A DNA stretch of 64,000 nucleotides from Streptomyces daqingensis (GTDB lineage: Bacteria > Actinomycetota > Actinomycetes > Streptomycetales > Streptomycetaceae). Below are positions 26,499 to 36,148 of the stretch, one piece after another. Both the position numbers and the translations under genes were made by a program. Under the pieces are notes generated by a model. It searched no databases, had not been told where the DNA came from, and was given only the letters and a program-made list of their open reading frames with translations. Position 1 is the first letter of the stretch, and each line of letters begins with the position of its first letter. The stretch spans positions 221,530 through 285,529 of the forward strand of contig NZ_BMMP01000001.1 of assembly GCF_014645895.1 (NCBI RefSeq), in the 5' to 3' direction.

Positions 26499-29400
26499 GT
26501 GCGGGCTGCTCCCTCGTCGTCGGCTCCGGCTTCCGTGGCGGGACCGGTCAGCAGCGCCTCCCGCACGAGTTCCACGGGATGCCAGGCGCTGCGCTCGGTG
26601 CCGTGGAAGATCTGCTGGCGGCAGGAGACCCCGGTGGCGGCGAGGACGGTCGCGCCGGACTCCGCGGCGATGGCGGGGAAGAGGCGGTCGCCGCCGACCG
26701 TCATCGACAGCTCGTAGTGCTCGGACTCGAAGCCGAACGAACCGGCCATGCCGCAGCAGCCCGCGTCCAGTTCGACGACCTCCGCGCCCGGTATCCGCTT
26801 CAGCAGCTCCACGGTGGCGGCCGTCCCGACCTCCGCCTTCTGATGGCAGTGGCCGTGGTACAGGATTCTGCGGCCCGCGGGCCAGCTCGCCCCGTCCAGG
26901 CGCAGCCTGCCGTCGTCGACCGCCTCGGCGAGCATCTCCTCGACCTGCCGCACCCGTCCGGCCACGTCCTGGACGGCGGGGTCGTCCGGGAGCAGGGCGC
27001 GGTGTTCGTCCCGCAGCGTCATCAGGCACGACGGCTCGCAGCCCACGACGGGGGAGCCCGGCTCCCCCGACTCGGCCAGCAGCGACGCCAGGTGCCGTGC
27101 CTCGTCCTTGGCCTGCTCGACGAGCCCCTTGGAGAAGGCGGCACGTCCGCAGCAGCCGCGAGTCTCCAACTTCACGTTCCAGCCCGCGAGTTCGAGAAGC
27201 TCGATGGCCGCACGGCCGATGCCCGGCTCGGTGTATGTGGTGAAGGAGTCGGCGAGGTAGGTGAGGGTGCCGGGTCCGGACGGGTCCGCACCGGCGGCCG
27301 CTGTGGTCGCGTCCCCGGGCGGGACGTGCCGTTCGCGGAACCAGCGCACAAGGTTCCTGCGCGTGAAGCGCGGCAGCGGACGGGCCGGTGTGATGCCCAG
27401 CAGGCGGTCCATCAGCAGGCGCACGGGACGGATGCGCCCCGGGAGGTTGGACAGGGGGGCGGTGGCGGAACCGAGCCTGTTGAGACGGCGGATGGAGCCG
27501 AAGACCTTCGACCTTCGGGGTATGCCGTGCTGCTCGTGCCGGTGGGAGAGCGCCTCCGCCTTCAACGTCGCCATGTCGACACCGAGGGGGCACTCGCTCT
27601 TGCACGCCTTGCACATCAGGCACAGGTCGAGGACCTCGTGCAGCCGCTCGTCGCCCAGCGCCGTGTGCGGATCGGGCTCGGAGAGCGCCTTGACGAGGGC
27701 GTTGGCGCGTCCGCGTGTGGAGTCCTCCTCCTTCAGGGTGGCCATGTAGGAGGGGCACATGGTGCCGCTCTCGCTCTTGCGGCACAGCCCGATGTTCATG
27801 CAGCGGTCGGCGGCGCCGCGCATCCCGCCGACGACCTCGAACTCCAGCTGGGTGCGCAGCGGTCCGGCGGGCGGCAGCGCGGGGTCGCGGAGGTTGTCGG
27901 TCATGGCGGGGGCGTCCACGATCTTGCCGGGGTTGAGACGTCCTTGGGGATCGAAGAGGCCCTTGACCTGGCGCATCGCCTCGTACAGCTCGTCGCCGAA
28001 GATCTCGCGGTTGAACTCGCTGCGGGCCAGCCCGTCGCCGTGCTCGCTGGAGTTGACGCCGCCGTACTCCCGCACCAGGTCCTTGACCTCCTCGGCGACC
28101 GCCCGCATCGTGGCGACCTGCCCCGGGTCGGCGGCGTCGACGAACGGACGGATGTGCAGGCATCCGACCGAGCAGTGCCCGTAGAAGCCCGCGGAGAGCC
28201 CGTGCCGGTCGAGCACCTCCTTGAACCGCCCCGTGTACTCGGCGAGATGGACCGGGTCGACGGCGGTGTCCTCGACGAAGGCCAGCGGGCGGCGCGTCCC
28301 CTCACCCGCGGCCATCAGCAGTCCGAGGCTGGACTTGCGGACCTTCAACAGCGAGCTCTGCTGCGCGGGGGTGACGGCCTTGAGGGTGTGGTAGCCGTGG
28401 CCGTGGCGCGACCAGAGGGACGTGAGCCTGTCCAGCGCGCCGGTCAGCGCCGCCTCGTCGTCGCCGGTGAAGGAGACGAAGAGCAGCGCCTCGGGGTCGC
28501 CTTCGAGGATGCCGCTGAGCGAGGCGTACTCGATCTTGCCGCGGGCCAGGTCGAGGATCTGCCTGTCCATGAGCTCCACGGCGGCCGGGTCGCAGGCCAG
28601 GGCGTCCTCGGTGGCCGCGATGGCGCCGGCGACGGACGTGAAGTGCCCTACGGCGATGACGGTACGGGCGGGTTTGGGCACCAGGTCGACGAGCGCGCGC
28701 GTGGCCAGCACGAGGGTGCCCTCCGAGCCGACGACGAACTTGGCCAGGTCGAACTGCCGCTCTCCGGGGCCTGCTTGACCGGGGACGGGCAGCCGGTCGA
28801 GACGGTAACCGCAGGCGCGGCGCCAGAACTGCGGGAAGCCGGAGGCGATGGCGTCCGCGTTCTCCGCAGCGATCCGGGGGAGTTCGCGGTAGAGCCGCCC
28901 CTCCAGCGTCAGCTGCCCGGCGCGCCGCCTGCGTTCGTCCTCGTCCACGGGTGCCAGGTGTGCTTCGCGGCCGTCCGCGAGCACGACGTCGAGTTCCCGT
29001 ACGTGGTCGATGGTCATGCCGTAGCGGATCGAGCCGCTGCCCGCGGAGTTGTTGCCGATCATCCCGCCGACGGTGGCCCGGTTGCTGGTGGAGGTGTCGG
29101 GCCCGAACATCAGGCCGTGCGGCGCGGCCGCCCGGTTGAGCTGGTCCTGCACGACACCCGCCTCCACGAGCGCTGTCCGGCCCTCGGGGTCCAGCTCGAC
29201 GATGCGGTTCATGTGGCGGGAGAGGTCCAGGACGAGTCCGGGCCCGACGGTCTGCCCGGCGAGGCTCGTCCCCGCGCCCCGCGGGACGACCGGAACGCCG
29301 TACTGGCCGGCGATCTCCACCGCTGCCCGTACGTCCCCGGAGTGCCTGGGGAAGAGGACCCCCAGCGGCTTGATCGCGTACATGCTCGCGTCGCGGGAGA

Positions 29401-29521
29401 ACAGGTGGCGCGTGTAGTCGTCGAACTGCACCTCGCCGTCGCACTCCCGGCGGAGCCTGGAGGCCACCTCACGTGCCGGTACGGCCTCCGTCGCCGGGGC
29501 GTCGCCGCTCATCGCTGTCAT
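26495..29521 (-). CDS. FAD and [4Fe-4S] two-domain D-2-hydroxyacid dehydrogenase (YdiJ / GlcD-GlcF fusion type)
   Basis: The 1008-residue product joins an FAD-binding type 4 oxidase domain (VPVVPRGAGTSLAGQTVGPGLVLDL, GMIGNNSAGSGSIRYGMT) to an iron-sulfur domain. The iron-sulfur part has two ferredoxin motifs, CMNIGLCRKSESGTMCPSYM and LCLMCKACKSECPLGVDM, and two cysteine-rich CCG boxes, GCCGRAAFSKG and GCCGMAGSFGFE. Such fusions oxidise D-lactate, glycolate or D-2-hydroxyglutarate and pass electrons to the respiratory chain. Next to a glyoxylate-type aminotransferase, glycolate or another 2-hydroxyacid is plausible. It overlaps the CoA-transferase gene. Confidence 0.92.
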   Translation of the reverse strand: MTAMSGDAPATEAVPAREVASRLRRECDGEVQFDDYTRHLFSRDASMYAIKPLGVLFPRHSGDVRAAVEIAGQYGVPVVPRGAGTSLAGQTVGPGLVLDLSRHMNRIVELDPEGRTALVEAGVVQDQLNRAAAPHGLMFGPDTSTSNRATVGGMIGNNSAGSGSIRYGMTIDHVRELDVVLADGREAHLAPVDEDERRRRAGQLTLEGRLYRELPRIAAENADAIASGFPQFWRRACGYRLDRLPVPGQAGPGERQFDLAKFVVGSEGTLVLATRALVDLVPKPARTVIAVGHFTSVAGAIAATEDALACDPAAVELMDRQILDLARGKIEYASLSGILEGDPEALLFVSFTGDDEAALTGALDRLTSLWSRHGHGYHTLKAVTPAQQSSLLKVRKSSLGLLMAAGEGTRRPLAFVEDTAVDPVHLAEYTGRFKEVLDRHGLSAGFYGHCSVGCLHIRPFVDAADPGQVATMRAVAEEVKDLVREYGGVNSSEHGDGLARSEFNREIFGDELYEAMRQVKGLFDPQGRLNPGKIVDAPAMTDNLRDPALPPAGPLRTQLEFEVVGGMRGAADRCMNIGLCRKSESGTMCPSYMATLKEEDSTRGRANALVKALSEPDPHTALGDERLHEVLDLCLMCKACKSECPLGVDMATLKAEALSHRHEQHGIPRRSKVFGSIRRLNRLGSATAPLSNLPGRIRPVRLLMDRLLGITPARPLPRFTRRNLVRWFRERHVPPGDATTAAAGADPSGPGTLTYLADSFTTYTEPGIGRAAIELLELAGWNVKLETRGCCGRAAFSKGLVEQAKDEARHLASLLAESGEPGSPVVGCEPSCLMTLRDEHRALLPDDPAVQDVAGRVRQVEEMLAEAVDDGRLRLDGASWPAGRRILYHGHCHQKAEVGTAATVELLKRIPGAEVVELDAGCCGMAGSFGFESEHYELSMTVGGDRLFPAIAAESGATVLAATGVSCRQQIFHGTERSAWHPVELVREALLTGPATEAGADDEGAART

Positions 29522-29600
29522 GTGCCGGTGACTCCATGGGGTCGGGGGAGGGTCGGGTCGGGGCGTAGGCGGGGGTGGGGCGCAGTCGGGTGCGGGGCGT

Positions 29601-30773
29601 TCACCCGGAGCGCAGCACGTCCAGGGCCGCGCTCAGTCCGTCCTGCTCGACGGGCACGCCCGCGAGCTCCAGCCCCATCTGCACCCCGGCGAGAGTGCCG
29701 GCGAGCGTGAGGTCGTTGAAGTGGCCGAGGTGGCCGATGCGGAAGACCTTGCCGGCGAGCTTGCCGAGGCCGGCGCCCAGCGACATGTCGAACCGCTCCA
29801 GCACCGTGCCCCGGAACTTGTCGGCGTCGTGGCCCTCGGGCATCAGTACCGCGGTGACCACGCCGGACGCCTCGCGTTCGTCCGCGCAGAAGACCTCGAG
29901 TCCCCAGCCGCGCACGGCCGCCCTGGTGGCGGCGCCGTGACGGGCGTGCCGGGCGTAGACCTCCGGCAGGCCCTCGGCGTCCAGCATGCGCAGGGCCTCC
30001 TCCAGCCCGTAGAGCAGGTTGGTGGCGGGGGTGTAGGAGAAGGATCCGCGACGGTTCGCTTCGAGGACCGGCCCCCAGTCCCAGTACGACTTGGGCAGCC
30101 GGGCGTCCTCGGCCGCCCGGAGTGCCTTGCCGCTGACGGCGTTGAAGCTCAGTCCGGGCGGCAGCATCAGCCCCTTCTGCGAGGCGGAGACGGTGACGTC
30201 GACGCCCCACTCGTCGTGCCGGTAGTCGAGGGAGCCGAGCGAGGAGACGGTGTCGACGAGCAGCAGCGCCGGGTGGCCGGCGGCGTCCATGGCCCGGCGG
30301 ATGTCGGCGACGCGGCTGGTGACGCCCGTCGAGGTCTCGTTGTGCACGACGCACACGGCCTTGACGGCGTGGCCGGTGTCCGCGGAGAGGCGCTCGGCCA
30401 GCGCGTCGGGGTCAGCGCCGTGCCGCCAGTCGCCCGGCACGTGGTCGGTGTCGACGTCCAGGCCGAGGGACCGGGCGAGGTCCCGCCAGAGCGTGGCGAA
30501 GTGGCCCGTGTCGAAGGACAGCACGCGGTCGCCCGGGCTGAGCGTGTTGACGAGGGCGGCCTCCCAGGCGCCCGTTCCGGAAGCCGGGTAGATCACGACG
30601 GGTCCCGTGGTCCCGAACACCGGTTTGACGGCTTCGAGGAGACGGAGCGTCAGCGCGGAGAACTCCGGACCGCGGTGGTCGATGGTCGGCGCGGACATGG
30701 CCCGCAGGACCTGGTCCGGAACGTTGCTGGGGCCTGGGATCTGCAGGAAGTGACGACCGGTGCGGGGTGTCAT
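29601..30773 (-). CDS. Class V aminotransferase, serine-glyoxylate / alanine-glyoxylate type
   Basis: This PLP enzyme probably transaminates glyoxylate (to glycine) with serine or alanine. The 390-residue product begins RHFLQIPGPSNVPDQVLRAM, typical of the SGAT/AGAT branch. It has the loop YPASGTGAWEAAL, the cofactor Asp in LLLVDTVSSLG, and the Schiff-base Lys in SASQKGLMLPPG. RIGHLGHFNDLTLAGTL near the C-terminus is the carboxylate-binding block. It is the first gene of the leftward operon; the dehydrogenase gene starts 79 bp on. A 17-bp palindrome lies 24 bp upstream of its start. Confidence 0.92.
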   Translation of the reverse strand: MTPRTGRHFLQIPGPSNVPDQVLRAMSAPTIDHRGPEFSALTLRLLEAVKPVFGTTGPVVIYPASGTGAWEAALVNTLSPGDRVLSFDTGHFATLWRDLARSLGLDVDTDHVPGDWRHGADPDALAERLSADTGHAVKAVCVVHNETSTGVTSRVADIRRAMDAAGHPALLLVDTVSSLGSLDYRHDEWGVDVTVSASQKGLMLPPGLSFNAVSGKALRAAEDARLPKSYWDWGPVLEANRRGSFSYTPATNLLYGLEEALRMLDAEGLPEVYARHARHGAATRAAVRGWGLEVFCADEREASGVVTAVLMPEGHDADKFRGTVLERFDMSLGAGLGKLAGKVFRIGHLGHFNDLTLAGTLAGVQMGLELAGVPVEQDGLSAALDVLRSG

Positions 30774-30796
30774 GGGCCCGACTCCTCGAAGGGGTT

Positions 30797-30813
30797 GTGC
30801 CGTCTAGCGGCAC
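30797..30813. promoter_or_regulatory. 17-bp palindrome, likely IclR operator 1
   Basis: GTGCCGTCTAGCGGCAC is a perfect 6-5-6 inverted repeat in the divergent space between the aminotransferase and iclR-like genes. A near-copy of its right half, CGTCTCGCGGCAC (30821-30833), repeats CGTCTAGCGGCAC (30801-30813) exactly 20 bp further on, about two helical turns. A related palindrome lies before the carrier gene. Confidence 0.65.
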
Positions 30814-30871
30814 GCTGTATCGTCTCGCGGCACAGCGGAGCATAGGGTTCCCCTTCGGAACGAGTCAATGG

Positions 30872-31636
30872 ATGCAGAACGTCGTCAACGCCCTGAGGGC
30901 CCTGGAGGAAGTCGCCGTCCGGCAGCCGGTCGGCGTCGCGGACCTGGCCAGGGCCCTGGAGCTGCCCAAGAGTTCGGTGCAGCGCACCCTCGTGACCCTG
31001 CACGGCGCCGGGTGGATCCGGCCTGCCGGCGGCACCCCCACGCGGTGGCTCGTGACCACCAAGGCCCTGCACGTGGGACGTCACGCCACGGGTGAACTGG
31101 GGCTGCGTGACGTGGCGTTGCCGGTGATGGAGGAGCTGCGCCGCAGCACGGACGAGACGATCCACCTGGCCGTCCGTGAGGGCGGCAACGTGGTGCTGGT
31201 CGAGCGGCTCGAGACGAGCCAGCCCGTGCGCATCATCCTGCCGCTGGGTCAGAACCTTTCCATGCACGCCTCCGCCAACGGCAAGGCGGTGCTCGCCGCG
31301 GACCCGCCCGAGGCCGCCGAGCGCTACATCGCCGAAGGGCTGCGGTCGTTCACCGGGACGACGATCACCGATCCGCAGAAGCTGCGCGAGGAGCTGGAGG
31401 AGACCCGGGCGAGGGGCTACGCGACCAACAGCGGCGAGTGGCGCGCCGACGTCTCCGCGGTCGCCTGCGCCGTGGTGGGGGAGAGCGGCCTGCCCTTCGC
31501 GAGCATCAGCGTCAACGTGCCGACTTCCCGGATGACGCCCGGAGTCCTGCCCGAATTCGGCGCTCTGGTGAACGCGGCGGCGAAGCGTGTGAGTGCCGCA
31601 TTGGGACGCGCGCACGAGGGAGGCGGTGCCCGCTGA
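30872..31636 (+). CDS. IclR family transcriptional regulator
   Basis: The 254-residue product has a winged HTH (NVVNALRALEEVAVRQPVGVADLARALELPKSSVQRTLVTLHGAGWI, about residues 2-50). An IclR effector domain follows, with DETIHLAVREGGNVVLVERLET, SMHASANGKAVLAA and GYATNSGEWRADVSAVACAV. ATG at 30872 is chosen for the family-like N-terminus; another ATG at 30868 is out of frame. The gene is divergent from the aminotransferase operon and upstream of the carrier gene, so it likely controls both in response to a small carboxylate such as glyoxylate. Confidence 0.92.
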   Translation: MQNVVNALRALEEVAVRQPVGVADLARALELPKSSVQRTLVTLHGAGWIRPAGGTPTRWLVTTKALHVGRHATGELGLRDVALPVMEELRRSTDETIHLAVREGGNVVLVERLETSQPVRIILPLGQNLSMHASANGKAVLAADPPEAAERYIAEGLRSFTGTTITDPQKLREELEETRARGYATNSGEWRADVSAVACAVVGESGLPFASISVNVPTSRMTPGVLPEFGALVNAAAKRVSAALGRAHEGGGAR

Positions 31637-31655
31637 GGGATCCTGCCGAGAAGTC

Positions 31656-31720
31656 TTGACTCGCCTCCACCCCCCTCCCATACTCGCCCAAGGCGAAAAC
31701 CGGATTCCGTATCGCGGAAT
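31656..31720 (+). promoter_or_regulatory. Promoter and 17-bp palindrome (likely IclR operator 2) before the carrier gene
   Basis: TTGACT (31656-31661) and CATACT (31679-31684) are spaced 17 bp. Twenty bases downstream lies ATTCCGTATCGCGGAAT (31704-31720), again a perfect 6-5-6 palindrome sharing CCG-N5-CGG with the site at 30797. This position would suit repression. A 148-nt leader without a recognisable gene follows to the GTG at 31868. Confidence 0.55.
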
Positions 31721-31867
31721 TGCCTTGCCATGCACTCCTGGCCCCGACTGGGCCCGCACAGGGCGGAGTTGACGAGTCGTACGGAGCTTCCGAGTGCTTC
31801 TGGTCTCCATTCAGGAAGGTGCCGGCACGCCTGTGAAGTGACCGTTCGACCGAAGGCGAGGAGCCTC

Positions 31868-33325
31868 GTGTCAGATCAAGTCATATCCATCATCGGATTG
31901 GTGCTGGTATTCGCCGTCGCCACATTCTCCTCGGTCCATATGGGCGCCCTCGCGATCGTCGCCGCATTCGTCGTCGGCACCGCATTCGTCGGCGAATCCG
32001 CGGACGATATATTCGGGGGTTTTCCGGGCGACCTGTTCGTGGTGCTCGTCGGGGTGACATTCCTCTTCGCCATCGCCAAGAACAACGGCACGGTCGACTG
32101 GCTGGTGCACAGGGCGACAGGAGCGGTCGGCGGCAGAATTGCCCTCATCCCCTGGGTGATGTTCCTGGTCACGGCGGTACTGACGGCAACGGGAGCGGTC
32201 GTTCCGGCGGCGGTCGGAATCATCGCGCCCATCGGCATGGGATTCTGCGTGCGCTACCGGATCAACCCGGTGCTCATGGGCCTGCTCATCATCAACGGAG
32301 CCAGTGCGGGCGGCTTCTCGCCGATCAGCATCTTCGGGAGCATCACGAACGGCGTGGTCTCCAGGAACGACCTCGCGGGGAATCCGACGCTGCTCTTCGT
32401 CAGTTCCTTCGTCTTCAACGTCGTCCTCAGCATCGGGGTGTTCTTCCTCTTCGGCGGTCGCGGCCTCATCGGACGGCGCGCGGAGGACGGGGCGGAGACA
32501 GGCAGCGAGAAAGCCGGCAAGGACGGCGGCGGGGAAGGGGAAGGCGGCACGCTCGTCTCGGCGGGCGTCTCCGGCGCCGACACGCCTGGCGGCGGCGGGA
32601 GTTCGCCGGAGAGCACCGGAGGCACCGGAATCTCCGCGGGCGCCGGTACCGGTACGGCGACCCGGACGGCCGCCCCCGCACCGGCCGGCACGGCGGCGAC
32701 GGAGGAGATCCCCCCGGAGGACCTGCGCCTGGACGGGCCGCGCGTCCTGACCCTCCTGGGCCTGGTGGCCCTCGTCGTCGGATCGCTCTTCTTCGAGCTG
32801 GACGTCGGCCTGATGGCCCTGACGGTGAGCGTCGTGCTGACCCTGGTCTCACCGGCGTCCGCGAAGGGCGCCGTGGACCGCTGCGCCTGGTCCACGGTGC
32901 TGCTGGTCTGCGGGATCGTGACCTTCGTCAGCATGATGGAGCGCATCGGGACCATCGACTACCTCGGGGACAGCGTCGCCTCCATCAACGCCCCGCTGCT
33001 CGCGGCGCTCCTGATCTGCCTCATCGGCGCCGTGGTCTCGGCGTTCGCCTCCACGACGGGCATCCTCGGCGCCCTCATCCCGCTTGCCGTTCCGTTCCTG
33101 CAGGGCGGTCACGTGGGCGCCGTCGGCATGATCATCGCCCTGGCGATCTCCTCGTCGGTGGTCGACTCCTCGCCCTTCTCCACCAGCGGCGCCCTGGTGA
33201 CCGCCAACGCGCCGGAGGCGGACCGCGAACGGGTCTTCAAGCGGCTGATGGCCTGGGGTCTGAGCATGTGCGCCGTGGCACCGGCCGCGACGTGGGTTCT
33301 GTTCGTGGTGCCCGGCTGGCTGTGA
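31868..33325 (+). CDS. Dicarboxylate carrier, MatC / SLC13-like permease
   Basis: The 485-residue polytopic protein begins [37 protein letters not shown]. It has the ion-transporter blocks [29 protein letters not shown] and [22 protein letters not shown], with a symmetry-related [17 protein letters not shown] near the C-terminus. The two halves are joined by a ~75-residue Gly/Ala/Thr-rich hydrophilic loop (about residues 205-280). GTG at 31868 has AGGAG five bases upstream. The substrate is probably a C3-C5 dicarboxylate; context suggests it feeds the neighbouring hydroxyacid pathway. Confidence 0.88.
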   Translation: MSDQVISIIGLVLVFAVATFSSVHMGALAIVAAFVVGTAFVGESADDIFGGFPGDLFVVLVGVTFLFAIAKNNGTVDWLVHRATGAVGGRIALIPWVMFLVTAVLTATGAVVPAAVGIIAPIGMGFCVRYRINPVLMGLLIINGASAGGFSPISIFGSITNGVVSRNDLAGNPTLLFVSSFVFNVVLSIGVFFLFGGRGLIGRRAEDGAETGSEKAGKDGGGEGEGGTLVSAGVSGADTPGGGGSSPESTGGTGISAGAGTGTATRTAAPAPAGTAATEEIPPEDLRLDGPRVLTLLGLVALVVGSLFFELDVGLMALTVSVVLTLVSPASAKGAVDRCAWSTVLLVCGIVTFVSMMERIGTIDYLGDSVASINAPLLAALLICLIGAVVSAFASTTGILGALIPLAVPFLQGGHVGAVGMIIALAISSSVVDSSPFSTSGALVTANAPEADRERVFKRLMAWGLSMCAVAPAATWVLFVVPGWL

Positions 33326-33447
33326 CGGGCCGCCCGCGGCCCGCGGTGTCCGCGGCGGGCGTGCCCGGAGGGACGCCCGCCGCAGGCGGACGACGCCGAA
33401 CCCACGCCCGCCGGACAGCGCGAACTACGTACCGGGATACTGGAGCC

Positions 33448-34140
33448 ATGGTTCAGATCAACCCCAGCATCCTCTCCGCCGACTTCGCCCGACTCGCCGA
33501 CGAGGCCGAGGCGGTGCGAGGTGCCGACTGGCTCCATGTCGACGTCATGGACAGCCACTTCGTACCCAATCTCACCCTGGGGACCCCCGTCGTGGAGGCG
33601 CTGAGCAAGGCGACCAGCACGCCCCTGGACTGCCATCTGATGATCGACGAGCCGGACCGCTGGGCCCCGCAGTACGTGGAGGCGGGAGCGGGTTCCGTCA
33701 CCTTCCACGCCGAGGCCGCGGCGGCGCCCGTCCGGCTCGCCCGCGAGATCAAGGCGCTGGGCGCCCGCGCCTCGATGGCGCTGAAGCCCGCGACCCCCGT
33801 CGAGCAGTACGAGGACCTCCTCCCCGAACTGGACATGCTGCTGATCATGACCGTGGAACCGGGCTTCGGCGGTCAGGCCTTCCTCGACATCATGCTTCCC
33901 AAGATCCGGCGGGCGCGGCGGCTGATGGACAAGCACGGACTGCAGATGTGGCTCCAGGTGGACGGCGGGGTCTCCGCCTCCACCATCGAGCAGTGCGCCG
34001 AGGCCGGAGCGGACGTCTTCGTCGCGGGCTCTTCCGTCTACGGGACGGACGACCCGGCAGCGGCGGTGCGGGCGCTGCGTGAGCAGGCCGAGGAGGCGGC
34101 GCGCCGGGCCGCGGACGCCCCTCCGGCGCCGTCGGCGTAG
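33448..34140 (+). CDS. rpe: Ribulose-phosphate 3-epimerase
   Basis: It interconverts ribulose 5-phosphate and xylulose 5-phosphate. The 230-residue barrel has [16 protein letters not shown], the metal/acid block [40 protein letters not shown], the second metal Asp in [12 protein letters not shown], and the phosphate loop [11 protein letters not shown] at 33448 has GGAG four bases upstream. A short Ala-rich tail exceeds the usual length. Confidence 0.97.
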   Translation: MVQINPSILSADFARLADEAEAVRGADWLHVDVMDSHFVPNLTLGTPVVEALSKATSTPLDCHLMIDEPDRWAPQYVEAGAGSVTFHAEAAAAPVRLAREIKALGARASMALKPATPVEQYEDLLPELDMLLIMTVEPGFGGQAFLDIMLPKIRRARRLMDKHGLQMWLQVDGGVSASTIEQCAEAGADVFVAGSSVYGTDDPAAAVRALREQAEEAARRAADAPPAPSA

Positions 34141-34248
34141 GGATCCCGCCGGTCGGCGCGCGGCGGCCGCTCCGCGGCGCCTTCGGGGGAGCGGCGCCGT
34201 GCGAGCACACTGGAATCGGGCGCTGCCGCTCGCTCCGGTAGTGCGTGG

Positions 34249-34291
34249 TCCTTGCACGAGTGGGATCAAGGCCACGCGAGATCTGCAAGGA
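34249..34291. promoter_or_regulatory. 8-bp inverted repeat upstream of the SorC-type regulator
   Basis: TCCTTGCA (34249-34256) and TGCAAGGA (34284-34291) are perfect inverted copies with centres 35 bp apart, 67 bp before the regulator start. SorC/DeoR-type tetramers often autoregulate from such spaced half-sites. Confidence 0.45.
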
Positions 34292-34357
34292 TGAACGCCC
34301 CGCGCTGATGCGTACGTAAGGCAACGGCCCTGCGGCGAGACGGGGCAAGACAGTGAG

Positions 34358-35380
34358 GTGAGTACGGTGTCGTCGGGTCGGACCACACGTATGGGGCCCG
34401 CCGAGCTCATGCAGGCGGCAGCCATGGCACGCCGCTTCTACCTTGAGGGCAAGTCCAAGATCCAGATCGCGGACGAGTTCGGAGTGAGCCGCTTCAAGGT
34501 GGCGAGGGTGCTGGAGACGGCGCTGGAGAGGGACCTGATCCGCATCGAGATCTCCGTCCCGGCAGAGCTCGACGCCGACCGGTCCGACGCGCTCCGGGCA
34601 CGGTACGGACTGCGGCACGTCGTCGTCGTCGAGTCGCCCTCCGAGGCCGCGGACGACGGCGCCGACCCGGAGAACCTGGGCGAGGTGGCCGCCGACCTCC
34701 TCGGCGAACTCGTGACCGACGGCGACGTCCTCGGACTGGCCTGGGGGCGCTCCACCATCCACATGGCCGCCGCCCTGCGTCAGCTCCCCCCGTGCACCGT
34801 CGTGCAGCTCACCGGCGTCTACGACGCGGGCACCGCCGACCGCGGCTCGGTCGAGGCGGTCCGGCGGGCCGCTGAGGTCGCGGGCGGTGAGGCGCACCCG
34901 ATCTACGCCCCGATGCTGCTGCCCGACTCGGCCACCGCGGCCGCCCTACGGAGCCAGACGGGCATCTCCCGGGCCTTCGAGTACTTCGACAAGGTGACGG
35001 TGGCGGCCGTGTCCATCGGCTCCTGGGAGCCGGGCATCTCGACAGTCCACGACATGCTCAGCGACACCGAACGTGAGCACTACTCGTCGCTGGGCGTGGC
35101 CGCCGAGATGTCCGCCCACCTCTTCGACACCGGCGGGCGGCGCATCGGCCGCGACCTGGGGGAGCGCTGCATCACCGTCGAGGCGGAGCGGCTGCGCCGC
35201 ATCCCCGAGGTGGTCGCCATCGCCGGAGGACAGCGCAAGGCCGCGGCCATCGGCGCGGTGCTGCGTTCCGGCCTCGTCACCAGCCTGGTCACGGACACCG
35301 CCGCCGCCGACTACCTGCTGACGGAGACACAGCCCGGTCCCAGGCCCGCCCTGGAGCGCGCCGACCCGGACGGCCCCTGA
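34358..35380 (+). CDS. SorC/DeoR-type sugar-binding transcriptional regulator
   Basis: The 340-residue product has an HTH (AAAMARRFYLEGKSKIQIADEFGVSRFKVARVLETALERDLIRIEI) and a SorC sugar-phosphate-binding domain. The latter has GLRHVVVVESP, DGDVLGLAWGRSTIHMAAAL, VVQLTGVYDAG and VVAIAGGQRKAAAIGAVLRSGLVTSLVTDTAAADYLL. The start could be GTG 34358 or GTG 34367; both keep the whole HTH. Its place beside rpe suggests control by a pentose phosphate, but this is inference. Confidence 0.9.
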   Translation: MSTVSSGRTTRMGPAELMQAAAMARRFYLEGKSKIQIADEFGVSRFKVARVLETALERDLIRIEISVPAELDADRSDALRARYGLRHVVVVESPSEAADDGADPENLGEVAADLLGELVTDGDVLGLAWGRSTIHMAAALRQLPPCTVVQLTGVYDAGTADRGSVEAVRRAAEVAGGEAHPIYAPMLLPDSATAAALRSQTGISRAFEYFDKVTVAAVSIGSWEPGISTVHDMLSDTEREHYSSLGVAAEMSAHLFDTGGRRIGRDLGERCITVEAERLRRIPEVVAIAGGQRKAAAIGAVLRSGLVTSLVTDTAAADYLLTETQPGPRPALERADPDGP

Positions 35381-35613
35381 CCCGCAGCAGTTCCCGACCC
35401 GCCGCGACTCCCGGCTTCCCGGGGCTCACGGCCCGCCCGAGGTGCCCCGCCGCACCCGTCGTGCCCTCTCCGGGAACGGACAGCGGGGCAGCCGGGTGAG
35501 GCCCGCCCCGACGGGGGAGTTAGTCTCGTGACGGCCGTGAGCCGCGGCCCTCCCCCTGGGCCTCCGGCCCGGGCGGTACCCGAAGTGCACTCTCCGAGGA
35601 GGCAGAGGCAGCC

Positions 35614-36090
35614 ATGACCACGCAGCGCACGAAGCTGCCGGGAGTCGGCACGCAGTACGACATCGAGACCCGGGCCGGCCGCCACATCTCCGTCGTAGTG
35701 CATCAGGACGGACGGCGCTTCCTCGGCTTCTACGAGCCGGACGACCCCGACGCCTGCCAGGCGACCGTCCCGCTGGACGCCGACGAGGCGTCCTCGCTGG
35801 CCGAGCTGCTGGCGCCGCAGGACACGCCCCGCCTGGGCGCCAGCGAGATGGACATCGATCTGGTGACGGAGCGGATCCCGGTGACGACCCAGTCCCCGTA
35901 CCGCAGCCGCCAGCTGGGCGAGACGCGCGCCCGCACCCGGACCGGGGCGTACATCGTCGCAGTGCTCCGGCGAACCGGGCCGCACCCCTCGCCCGGTCCG
36001 GATTTCCGGCTGGAGGCGGGGGACGCCGTCGTCGCCGTCGGCACCCGCGAAGGCGTCGACGAACTGGCCCGCATCATCAGCGGAACCTGA
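35614..36090 (+). CDS. TrkA-C (RCK_C) regulatory subunit of the adjacent antiporter (KhtT-like)
   Basis: The 158-residue soluble protein ends in an RCK_C domain (about residues 75-155: TTQSPYRSRQLGETRARTRTGAYIVAVLRR, then PGPDFRLEAGDAVVAVGTREGVDELARII). The N-terminal part is a small beta-rich domain (YDIETRAGRHISVVVHQDGRRFLGFYE). Together with the downstream CPA2 antiporter it looks like the KhtT-KhtU pair, where the RCK subunit gates K+ or NH4+ efflux. ATG at 35614 has GGAGG upstream, and the antiporter starts 58 bp after its stop. Confidence 0.88.
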   Translation: MTTQRTKLPGVGTQYDIETRAGRHISVVVHQDGRRFLGFYEPDDPDACQATVPLDADEASSLAELLAPQDTPRLGASEMDIDLVTERIPVTTQSPYRSRQLGETRARTRTGAYIVAVLRRTGPHPSPGPDFRLEAGDAVVAVGTREGVDELARIISGT

Positions 36091-36148
36091 CGGGGCACCG
36101 GCGGGGCGTCGCGGCCGGCGCTGAGACAGAGAGGGACAGGTCGGGCTC

